In this document: positions 13,447 through 25,400 of the stretch, piece after piece
Layout of the letters: each line of letters starts with the position of its first letter
Numbering within the stretch: the stretch's first letter is position 1
Notes under the pieces: model-generated
Told to the model about the DNA's origin: nothing
Seen by the model: the letters and a program-made list of their open reading frames with translations, nothing else
The model's database searches: none
Assembly (NCBI GenBank): GCA_916700875.1
Contig: CAKAKS010000004.1
Location: forward strand, 10,994,534-11,058,533
Source: Sebastes aleutianus
Lineage: Eukaryota; Chordata; Actinopteri; Perciformes; Sebastidae
DNA: 64,000 bases
Direction: 5' to 3'
Translations under genes and position numbers: made by a program

Positions 13447-14319
13447 AAATGTTGTCATCTTAGTATATGCCAACAAACTACTCTCATCTACACTAAAACG
13501 ATCTACATTTTGGGGATGGTATTAACCCTGTTTGATCTAACTAAGACAGACTACCTTACTGTGTAGGTGAGCTCAGACTACATGTAGGTGGCTTTGTCCT
13601 CAACTTCCGTCATTTCCTCTTTGAAATCCATACTCCTCCATACCACTTTGTTTTAAAGTCCCCTTCACTCCAAATGTTATTGCTTTCCATCTGCTCCACC
13701 CTTGACAGCATCTCCTGCACGTCTTAATTACTCCCACTCTCTGTTGCTTCGATCTCTCAAACAAAAAACAATCTTTGAATGCCATTTTTTTTTCATTTTC
13801 TTCATATGCCAGCCTTTTCACCAAAATACTACGAGTCACCCCGTTTATTGGATTCTCAGCATGTCTGCATTACTGTTTGTGTGCGTCAGAGGATTTGCAG
13901 TGTGCCCCCTCAAACTAAAGATTTATGGAAACCACTCACTAGCCGGACGAGGCCTTTGCTTTTAAAAGTAGTAAACGGGCAATTTTACTTTTATGTCATC
14001 GAGGCTTTGAAGTATTTGTTAAGTATATTGTTGAGGTAGTTGTTTGGTATTTTATACCAGTCATCCATAACCACACTAAATGTCAATGCTTGTCTAAAAC
14101 CATCCCTTTGCATGAGTATAGGAGCTATTATAGAAAATATAAACCAGAAATCATCTGTTTATGTTGTCAAAGCTCAGTCCAGTAGCCTCTATATGTGTCC
14201 CCTCTATTGTTTAAAATTTCATTTTTCCAATAAAATTGGCTATATACAGTACAGGAGGATGTGCAGACAATAATATTTGACCAATGTTTTTTGTACCTTT
14301 CCTTCATTTTCTCCACCAG

Positions 14320-14569
14320 GTAAATATGCCATGAGAGATTTGATCCATCGGTTACCGGGCAGTAGCAGCAGCAGCAACAATAACGCCACCAGCAGTGGGA
14401 CCTCCGGGCCCACAGGCCCCCCCAGCAAGGCCATGTCAGACGATACGGTTACTGCCATCTGCTGCGCGCTGCACGAAGTCATCACTAAGAACATGGAAAA
14501 CGCCAAAGCCCTGCGCGATGCTGGGGGCATAGAGAAACTCATCGGCATCGCCCGCAGCAAAGGAGATAA
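14320..14569 (+). CDS. ctnnd2: ctnnd2 coding exon A (late armadillo repeats)
   Basis: Acceptor CTCCACCAG precedes the exon and donor GTGAGT follows it. The exon begins with the last two bases of a Gly codon and ends with two bases (AA) of a Lys codon. It encodes GKYAMRDLIHRLPG, then a low-complexity Ser/Asn/Thr/Gly/Pro linker, then KAMSDDTVTAICCALHEVI and NMENAKALRDAGGIEKL, which are helices of the late armadillo repeats. The linker (roughly residues 15-37 of the exon) is longer than I recall for mammalian CTNND2, where it is a short Gly/Asn/Ser stretch. The ATG at 14277 in the same frame lies in intron and is not a start. Confidence 0.96.
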
Positions 14570-17500
14570 GTGAGTATAGGCCAACGTTTTGAGGCCTTAA
14601 CACAAAGTTTGGTTCTCTTTATCTATACCAGTGAAATTGCTTATTTAAAGTTAGAGAAAACTACGGGCTGTCAATCAATTCAAATAGTTAATCGCAATTA
14701 ATCGCAAATTATTCACACTTTTTTTTTCTCTTCAAAATGTACCTTAAAGGGAGATTTGTAAAGTGTTTAATTCTCTTATCAACATGGGAGTGGGCAAATA
14801 TGCTTGCTTTATGCAAATGTATGTATATATTTATTATGGGAAATCAATTAACAACACAAACAATGACAAATATTGTCCAGAAACCCTCACAGGTACTGCA
14901 TTTAGCATAAAATATATGCTCAAATCATAACATGGCAAACTCAAGCCCAACAGGCAACAACAGCTGTCAGTGTGTCAGTGTGCTGATTTGACTATGACTT
15001 GCCCCAAACTGCATAGGGGAGACTCGTGGGTACCCATAGAACGCATCACATATCTTGAGGTCAGAGGTCAAGGGACCCCTTTGAAAATGACCATGCAAGT
15101 TTTTCCTTGCCAAAATGTAGCATAAGTTTGTAGCGTTATTTAGCCTCCTTCGCGACAATCTAGTATGTCATGGTTGGTACCAATGGATTCCTTCGATTTT
15201 CGAGTTTCATATGAAGCCAGCATCCTCACTTTAACTTTAACTTTAAAAATGAGCCTGTTACAACCTAAAAATTGTGAGTTGTGTTAATGTGTTAGAGAAA
15301 TTAGTGCCGTTAAAACAAATTTGCGCTAACAAATTGTTATATCAACTTTGACAACCCTAGAGAAAACCTTTTTTCAAGACATTTTTCAACACTTAAGACA
15401 CAATGGTTCGTATGTCTGCATCATTACATCAAATGGAGAAAAAAAAAATGTTTGACAAAAATATCGTGGACAATTTCTCTACTATTAATACTACATATTT
15501 TGTGCCTAACAGTACTATAAGTGTCTGTATTTTTTTTACATAGGTTGTCTCAGTGAGAATAAAACTTTCAACACAGTGTTACTGACATGCAACTGAGCTA
15601 CAGTAGCACCACAGAGTTCATCCCTACGACTTAACATCCTCTTGAAATGCATTTGCAGGAGTCCCAGATTGAATTCAACAGAAATCCTCAAAGGACGCTT
15701 TTACAAATCTGAGCATGATGATATATTATTACAGTTTTCGGAAAAGTATGCCATATGTATTTCTAACCACAGAACAGGTTTACCTGCGCTGCTGTTAAAG
15801 TGGTTATTAGATCATAATGAAGATATGTGAAAATATGTGAAAGTAACCTCAGAATAAGCCGGAGGATGAAATTGCCCTGAATAACTGTAGTAGTTTAAAT
15901 CCTAAAATGTAATGTATAGGGGAAAAAAATCAGAACAGATTTTCATTGTTGTATTGTACTATACCTGTCAAGGTATCATTCAGCTCTCCCCATACTGTCA
16001 GTAGTGACCAGTGCTTTAATGTGACCGCACATCCATCATTCATAACCACACCTGCCTCCCTGTGACCATTCATCCACAAAAGACGGCTGGAGAACAAGGA
16101 AGATGCATCAGGAATAGAACCCCTGTCACCATGGGAGACTAGGCGGGGTGTTCTAGCCAGCCTAGCTGCTATGGCAACCACCAGGTCAGGGGTTGCAATG
16201 ACACCAGAGTGTTATCAGACGGAGGTCAAACGTTCATTCATTGTTATGGAGAGTCTCAGTCTATTTAGGGAACTGCGCTCAAGGGCACCATTACAGAGAG
16301 AGAGATGAGGTGCTGGAAGAAACCTTCATAAGTGCAAATTTCACAGTGAGTGTAGTTAGCCGCTAATGGCCCACACATCTTCATTTTCCCAGGATAGGTA
16401 CACTGAGGATAAATGCTCCTTATCAGCAGCGCCATGCTACATTCACGTAATTACACACTTTCAGATTGGGAAAATTTCCATTACTGCGTCACCATAGACA
16501 GCCACTGTTTACCAACTGATTTGAAACAGTAGGAGCTGAAAAATACGATGAATTGAAAAAAGAATATACCGATGTATTACCTATACCCTTGAAACAGTCG
16601 ATGCCAAAACGCATCCCCTTCATACAAACACGATTTGACAGTCCCAAAAATGTCGCTTCATTTTCAAAAAGTTGCACCCTGCTGGAGTTTATTGCTTCAG
16701 TCAAATGTAATGAATAATCATAATCTTGCCAGGATCAAAAGCCTTGATGACATTAAGGTAGTGAAGTCGCTATTAAGATCTGTGTGCACTGCCAAATCAT
16801 TGACTTGTCTAATTTTTTAGATATTTCTTTTCATGTAGCAGTGGAAATTAGCCTGTTATTTCCTTGGGATTACTTTATTCATGTGTAACTATGATACATT
16901 CCAGTGCATTGTGGCTTTGTCCAAAATCGCATATATGCTCTATATACCCAATATGTGTACTATCGTTCAACATACTTATGTGTTAATAACACAGCAGTGT
17001 GTATCTTTTCGGACGCACTGAGCAGTAATTTACGTCGTCACTTCCTGAGAGCCTTCTTGCCAGTTGGAGACATGTAACCATGGCAACCCATGTCAACCTC
17101 ATGTGACCAAAACGACAGTTTGTGAGAATCAAAGTGTGAACTAATTTAAAATATATATTACGCCTAGTGACAACTTACAGTTAATTGAAGCGTTATTGAT
17201 GTTACAGAGCTGTCCGTCAACGTCTGTTATGAACGTTGTTCAACCGCATTGCATTGCGGGATATTAATGTAGTGTCCAGCGTTGCATAGTGTAATATTTC
17301 ACCAGAAATAGTATGCAATTCGCGCACTATTGGTTTCATACTAAGGTTTCTGACATACTAAAATATCTCATATACTGTTTTACGTACTAAACAGCATGTT
17401 AGTATAGGATTTCGGACGCAACCTGTGTTTGGAGTTGGCTGGTGAAATGGCTTTCTGTTGAAACCATTACCCCATATTTCAATTTTTGAAACACTTTCTG

Positions 17501-19379
17501 TTCTTTTTACTGGGAAGAAATAAAACCCAGGGTGAAACCTGTTTTTCAGGAAGACTTTTGTTAATTGAGGTGGACAAATGGAAAACGAGCATCCCCTCTG
17601 CTCCCCGCTGTAGCTGTTAGAGGGGCAGGGCTTCTGAACTGACTCCTACTAGAGTCATTTTTCAGCTAAGTGGCAGGGACGGGGCCATTAGCATGGCAGA
17701 GAGGGTCATTTTAAACTCATCTGGAAACTCTCAGTTTTTGCGCAAAGAAAATCATTCTCTGCTGAAATGAGCAATGGCCCTCTTACTCTTAGTGACTCTC
17801 CATCACGAGTGCCACTGGCCTGCACACATCTTGTGCAGCTGGTAAAGGCAGGGGGCAGAATAACATAGCAACATTATCCAAAGGAATGGGGTCCAGGAGA
17901 AATAACTCTCTCTCCCTCTCTCTCTTTTTCCTCTATCTATCTCCAGACACTCAGCAAAGGTGGTAAAGGCAGCCTCTCAGGTCCTCAGCAGTATGTGGCA
18001 GTACAGAGACCTGCGCTCCCTCTACAAGAAGGTAGGATGTAGTGCAAACCATGTACTCTATTCATCTCACACTGTTTGTGTCCTGTTTTCCCATTACATT
18101 TCCTGTCACCCTCTCCAGCATACAGTACTATTTAGTGTATAAGAACTCATTTTTTACATGCCAGACACCACTTTCAAGGATTTTTAACCTTACCTATACA
18201 CATACAGTAACTCCAAGTTAACATTAATGTCATATACAATCACGTAGAAGTCACGAAGAATGAATGTGACGTCCACCCCAGCAGTGATATATATCATATT
18301 TCATAATGGATGAATCTCAAGTACATCTCCGCCCTTGGTGTGTTGTGGAATTAACACTGATAGGCTATCCTGTGAATATTAAATAAAAAGTTGTAATAAT
18401 TTCAACATAAACCTAAAACATTATTCTAAAACAGTGCAATTAAATCCATCTTCACATTATCAGATACCTTGCTAGAAGCCTAATGCCGTCATAAAAGTGA
18501 CACCATCCATTAATTAATTAGTGCTTTGCAAATCTCCTCTGATAAGGGGCTCTGATATAGAGTCATTGGTGTGTAATGTGAATAAATTGTAAAAGAGTGT
18601 AATGAATATTATGTCTGGATACACCTTTGTTGTGAAGGAGCAGGACAAGTAACAAGCTTTGGCTAATTATATGAGGTTTTTGACAGAGTATATTTATAAT
18701 TAAAAAGTTATTACTATACACGGCAAGTTGGCCTTGAACTATCTGAGGATGAACTATGTTTGGAGGAGGGTTTTTCACGATACACAGTTGAAGTTTTCAT
18801 TTACATCTGAATGGTAAGCTGCATTTTTGTATTTGGACAGCTGAAGATTCTGGATTGACCTCTATGTTATCCTCGATAACACCAGCTGAAACCTCACTGG
18901 ATGAGTCGGGCTTTGTTTTCTGCTCAGGACTAATCCTTTTCAGGATTTGCTGTTGTGTCTGGCTAGCGCCCGCTAAACTAATTCCATCCTGCAATCGACA
19001 ACTTAGCCAGACGTTTCCAATGCTTGGCACAAGCTACCACTATCGGTCAGCAGTTTTTTGTAGTTTATGGTATTGATTTGATGTTCACAAAATATGCATC
19101 TGGGAGACAAATGATAATGAATTTCATTAATCATTTCTATTACTGTGAGATGCATTTATTATAACTTTGAAATGCTGCTTTTAGCATCACTAGATATGGG
19201 ACACAAATCAGTCCATACCACAGCTGCTCCCTGCAGGGTGATAGAAATATAACTGAGGGTATATAAACCAAGCAGTAGCTACATTAACAGGATGTTGGTT
19301 CAATTCCATGAGCATTCAGGAGATTAACACCGTATGTGTACTAGTAATCACATTCATACATGGTCAGTAGTAAACGGCT

Positions 19380-19448
<69 letters not shown>

Positions 19449-22400
19449 TATATATATATATATATATTTTATCATGCTGGCATCGGATCGGTACTTGGTA
19501 TCGGCTGATAATGCAGGTTCAGGTGTCGGAATCGGTATCAGGAAGGGAAAAAAATGGTATCGGAATGGTTTCTAATGTGCGGCGATGTAGCTTACTAATA
19601 AGCTTTGAAGGAAAGATGAAGTGAAAGTGAAGTCAAGTGCATTTTGTCATTAAATGCCCAAAGATCTCCTTCTAAACAACCTCAGTGTTGCCATATTTAT
19701 TCAGCAGATATTGGTTTGGAGACTGGCCACTGTAGTGTGTGGTTTACGGTGCCTCGTAGGTGAGTCTTCATAAATGCTTTGAGTTTATGTGTGCGTGTGT
19801 GTGTGTGTGTGTGCAGTTTCTTTATTTTTGTATGGCTTTAGGGCTTGTCGTGTGCAGTGTGAGTGTGAGTGTGTGCGCTTTGGCCCTGAGGTCAGTCATA
19901 ACCACCTCCAAACTAAAGAATAATGGAGTTCTGCTGGGCATCATCACAACTGAGCAACAGTGTTTACAGAGGCAGGTGGATCAATAACTTTGTGTTAGTC
20001 TCTAGCCTATTGTTTTTTTGTTTTTTTCAACGTATACACACACACACACACAAGCTGACATCGATACTAATGGTTATTTATCCCATCATGAAGACCATGA
20101 TGGTGTTAATGCTGCTGGCTACCAGGAAACGGTTGCTCATTAATACAGCAGCTAACCTGTGGCTCACAAAGAATGGCAACCAACAAGCTAAAAGTGAGAA
20201 AGCCATATAAAACGATGAGTGATGTGTGCGCTGCTCCCACTCAGACACAGTCTTTTATCTCTCTCACACACACTAACACCGTTGGAAACCCACTTTCTCC
20301 ACCTCCTCCGGCTCTTTTCTTTCTTTTCAAATGACAAATACCCGCACAACTTGATTAAAAGTAATGGCAGATGTTCCGTCCCTTTCACTTGTCAGTAATG
20401 AGTGTTGTTGAGTGAATATCTGCCACCAAGGTTATCTGCCGTTCAGAGCACTAAAACTTTAGAAGCATAATCAACTAGTTTCAATGACATATGTAGAAAT
20501 ATTAAGTAACACATTCCAGGGAGGCGTCCTTGGCTTTGAATGTGTTTTTTTTTTCATCTCTGTGTGGAAAGAAAAAGAAGAATGAAGCTGATTTATTGAT
20601 TTATTTGAGATGCATGTTTACCTGAACAATTGTTGTGTATAATCTAATGCTATACAATGCAACAGCCCTGCGACAACAAATGACACCTTTGTGATGCTTA
20701 AAATGAGCAGTTGTAGTTGATTGCCATCCGCAGCCCTAGATTGTGTTGCATTTCATTGTGTTTTCTTTTTTTTTTTATATTTATATTATTCAGTGTTGTC
20801 CCATATTCAGCTTTTAATGTGAAATCTTTGTTGGAAGACATTCAGCAGAAGACCAAAAGAGATTATTTGAGAACTTCAACGCGATTCACTTCAACGAGCC
20901 ATTTCATCTTGTGTTATTTCCCTCAGATGATAAACTGTGAGATTTCCTACTTTGAATTTCAAATACCTGCACTTCACTTTTCAAAGATGTTGTCAAACCT
21001 GAAACAACAAGAGTGAGCTGACGTTCTGTAACCTTTTACCATTCCGCCCCATTTTTTTTAGAGGGAGATGTTCAGAGGTAGATAAAAAGTCAACAGTAGA
21101 TGTCACATATAAGTGGTGTACATCATCTGAAAGCTTGGAACCTGAAGATTAATTTGAGATGCAGCTCTATAAGGGTTTAGAACGTTATAATGTAAGTATA
21201 TGATGGTCATTCCCTTGCTTTATTATGTCTCATAAGTTGTTACAGCAATTTTTGTTGGTTGATACCATTTGTTACACATTTGGTGCTATATTGAACCATT
21301 TTTTTTCCACTCGAGAATTGAAAAAAATGATCAATATTTCCTCCAAAATACCATACTAAGACACCAAGACCTTGAGGAACACCGTAGAAAAAGCCATGCT
21401 GTAATTTTGTGTCAAAAACGTTTGACATTTGGAGATTTCTGCAAGAATTGCATTTTTCGGCGGATCGGATGACAAGCACATTGGTTCTGAAAACTGCTCA
21501 GAAACCCCCTTATTGTCAATCTACCTAGGAAAGCCACCCATCCTCTGAATGCTCTAGGTCTGTAGTTTGTGGCTGTACAGTTTCATGAGGCTGTGATTAC
21601 CCTAGAGGTCACCACAGGTCATTTTATACAGTGATGTCAAGTTTTTTTAAAAATGGTGTCACTATCTGAAATGACTACTATGGGGACAAACATCAACATA
21701 CGTGAATACAATTGGGCTCATTAGATCCACAAGAGTCTCAGCAAAACCCGGTCTATTCCAAGACTGTTTAGGGACCCCAGTATGCAGAAATAGTCAAATA
21801 CACAATTTAAGAATAGGCGAAAATAACACATGTATGCAAAAGTGGGCATGTCTGTAAAGGGGAGACTCGTGGGTACCCATAGAACCTGTTTTCATTCAGA
21901 TATCTTGAGGTCAGAGGTCAAAGGACCCCTTTGAAAATGACCATGGACTGGGCCAATTGTATTTTTAAGAGGTTAAACTAATGAAACATAATATAAAGAA
22001 ATTCGTTTTTTTATGTGTTAACGCATTAGAAGCTAGTTAAAAAATCACTCCCCCATATGACATTTTGTTCCACCTGTTTATCAAGACATATGAAAAGCAT
22101 TGGACCCAGAATCTAACCAGGTGAAGTGACTTGCATGATGATTTTGTAGTGGGCTCCCTGTCCGAGTGTTGCTGCAGTCACTTGAGGAGAGGCCGCCCCA
22201 TGGCATCAGAGTGTCCTCACCTCATCCTGACGACTGTGTCCCTCTCCTCATTCGTCATCCTCTCATCCCCGGTATTACACTGAACAGTATCCCCATGTGG
22301 CCCCTTGGAGCCTCATCTGCTTCACACTCCTCTAATCATTGCCACTGGATAGCATTACACTCGACTGGATGGAATAACACTCCAGTTAATCAGACGTGGT

Positions 22401-25400
22401 CAGACAAAGGTTGCTTCATTTTTTGGGGATTATTTATTTTTGTTAATTTTTTCACCACCCATTTTTGCTTAAAAAAGCCTTTTTTTTGCCAGACTATGAT
22501 TTAATAAAGAGAGATATTAAAGGAAAGAAAACAACTTCCTTAAGATTGATGGCCTCATTTTGAAACAACACAATTAGTTTGGCATCTGTCTCATTTGATC
22601 CAATATGATGTTAACATTATTTCAAGGGGGAAAAAATAAAGATTACTGAAAGACAAGACTTTTCCACTGCACAATAGCAAAAAATGCATCCATCATCCTT
22701 GAATTGAAACAAGATATCATCTGCAGTCTGTCCCCAGTTTCATCCACCTGCACTCCATCATAATCTTCGAATGATCAAGATCTTGTAATGCAGCTAACAT
22801 GTTGCTGTTATCGAGAACAACTTTTATTAAACGCAGCATAAATTAAATTCTCTAACACACTTTTTTTTTCTTTTTTTTTACACTTTTTAAACCTGCAGTA
22901 TGCAGAATGTTTATGGCAACATTGGGCAAAAATTCCATAATAACCTTTCAGCATATTGTTACTCAAGTGTTCTGAGAGATAACTAGAGTTGTTTAGCTGT
23001 AAAATGGGTGGTTGGTGCTTGGTAGTGCTCAACGTGGCTGCCGGGTCACAAACTTTCTCATTTTACAGCTAAACAGTACACTACAATATGTTTCTGAAAA
23101 CATCTGAGGTGAGAAATAGGCATTACAGTAACAGAATATTGATTAATATTTGATCAGCGCTGCCTAGTTTGACCGTTTGATCAGAGTTCGCGAGTGATTG
23201 ACAGCTGCTCAGAGACGGCACGCTCCAGCTCGGCTCTGATTGGTTGTTTTCTTCCAGTGTGTGAAATCTCGCAGATGCCATTAAGAGCACCGGAGGACAG
23301 AGAGGAACATTATTTGTTTCAGATTACCTGTCTCATGCACTACGGTCAGGATATAGTGACCGTTTTATAAAAATAACTTTTTTTAAATCATATTTTCTCC
23401 AATTCTACCTACTACAGCTTTAAGCATGTTAAGCTGTTGCATTATGCTATATACAGTCACTCTAAAAATGACTTTTAAAGGCTGATGGACGCCATACCTT
23501 CCTATTTACTTCCTAAATTGCATGAACACAGCCTGGTTAGTGACAAACCAGCCTAATTTTACAACCGTGGAAATTGTTGCGTTAGAGGATCCACATTTTG
23601 ACTTTATCGCCTAAGTCCAGAGCTCGCAATAAGTGACTTTGCTGCTAGTATCCCTGCGTGACGTATTAGGTCATGGGTGTTAGGTGCAGCAAAAGTCCTG
23701 TTAGCCTCCAATCCAAACATGGATTAGCATACAATTTAGACGAGAGTGGAGTTGGACGTCTCTGCGAAATGTTTGTGAGCAAAAGCAAAGGGGAAGAAAG
23801 CGAGACCTGGCAAAGGAGGAGGAAGAAAAGAGTGAAGTGTGGAAAGAAAGTGAGGTGAATTCTTAAAATTTTTTGCATTTCGAATGCTTGTGTGTAGTTT
23901 TTTGGAAAGAGGAGAAAAGTGTTGGGTCAATAATGAGTCAGTCTGAGCCGTGTTGGCAAAGAGTTGTTTGCTTTGAAGTCTTGAAGTAATGAGAGCATTT
24001 TGAAACACACTTTCCAACTTGTGTAGAAGTTACGAGCGTGGGTACACGTGCATGTTTGTTTCCGTGCGAGTGTGTGTCTTTGAAAATGTGTGTGTTTTTG
24101 TCAAACTGCAGTAAGAAGAGTTAATCACTTCCTACAGCAGTGCCATGGGAGCAGTCTCGGCTGAGAGAGAGAGAGTTAGAGAGGGGGGAAGAAAAGAGAA
24201 TTGCAACAGAACCGGGGGGGCTGGGTTGCCCGGCAGTTTTTTTTTAACGCGCTAAAACGAAAAGTTGAGGGCCCATAAATAAACAGTAACTCGGTATGAA
24301 AATAGCATCTGAGATGACTTGAAAGATCAGTGGTGCCGCAGTCATTAATAAACCAAAGCCAAAATCTGTTTGTAGCAACACTAGCACCGACTTTAGGATA
24401 AATCATGTATAATAGTCTCCAGAGTGCAGTGAAACTCTACTTTTACCCGAGTTTATTTGGATTATTTGACAGGATGCATCCTCATTCGGTGTGTGTGTGT
24501 GTGTGCATAGTGTAGTGTTTTATCTACAGTTCCTGGGAGGGAAGCCACAGGTCATCTTTTAAGTAAACAACAAATGTGCAGTACTGTTCTACAGGGGGTT
24601 TCTAGAGAAAACAAGGACTTGAAACGTGGTCACTTTGTAAATAAACCTATTCTTAATAGGACCAGAAGGACCACATTTTCTGTTTCACTTACACAAACAT
24701 ATGCGCTCTCTTTCTCTCTCTCGCACACCCTCACACACAAGCTAAAACACTGAATTTCCTACCGTATATTTGCACATTTACACTTTGTCATACCCCTGTT
24801 CTATGCCTAATTTCTGTTGGGTTGCTGTGCCTCCTTTCTTGATAAATGATCTTGCTTTGGGACGTAATCAGATGCACTCTCTCTCACACACACACATATC
24901 ATCCTCATATCACACAAATTACTAAAACAGACATACACACGTATGACAGATGGGGTTCAGGGTCAGACAGATGCTGTATTTGTCACCCGCGTGTGACAGA
25001 TTTACAATATGTTCCAGGGGTGTGTAATTCACTATGTGGGTGTATATGTGTGATGTGAGCGAGCGAGTGAGACATTTGTATGTGTGTGATGTGTGAGGTC
25101 ATCGGTTGTACAGCCTAGTCTGTCGCAGGATCATCGCGGCGCCCAAAATGCTCAGGATGTTCCTGCAAAATAGAATGAATACATTTGAATGGCAAGTGCG
25201 ACGAATGTTGTAATTTGTAACTGACAAAGCTGGTTAAACTGTTAAAGTATGACTGTATGAGAATGAGTTGAGCGAGTTGGGTATAGATTTTAGCATTTTT
25301 GATAATAGCTCAAACACGCTTTCAAAGATGCGTTGCAAGAATAAGATGAGATGCTCTTCATCTAGAGACAGCTAAAATCAATCCATCATCCGCTGCCACA

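Larger units (their letters stand above)
1..14319 (+). other. ctnnd2 intron (5' end outside window)
   Basis: No exon is supported. I looked for the expected preceding CTNND2 exon (ending near VRNKELI) and did not see it, so it lies upstream. The stretch holds the dispersed repeats listed separately at 2066, 3445, 4228, 6709, 8516, 11058 and 12711, a pyrimidine-rich tract (2975-3330), a degenerate CAGT tandem region (10093-10361) and a long TG repeat (10657-10719). The remaining parts (1-2060, 4700-6700, 7000-8510, 9360-10090) show nothing I can name. 7610-7850 looks unique and may be conserved. Confidence 0.75.
14570..17946 (+). other. ctnnd2 intron A-B
   Basis: 3.4-kb intron. It contains an hAT-like element with perfect target duplication (14662-15359), a weak tRNA-like stretch on the - strand (16115-16181) and a PIF/Harbinger-like element (16913-17423). 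The rest is featureless to my reading. Confidence 0.85.

Noticed and set aside
16115..16181. A true tRNA gene on the - strand
   Set aside because: Box-like words are present but no cloverleaf, no matching acceptor stem and no clear terminator; kept only as a weak SINE-like note.
21890..21930. AGGTCAGAGGTCAA as a specific nuclear-receptor enhancer of ctnnd2
   Set aside because: The same words recur in every copy of the repeat module, so they are part of the element; any regulatory role is secondary and untested.
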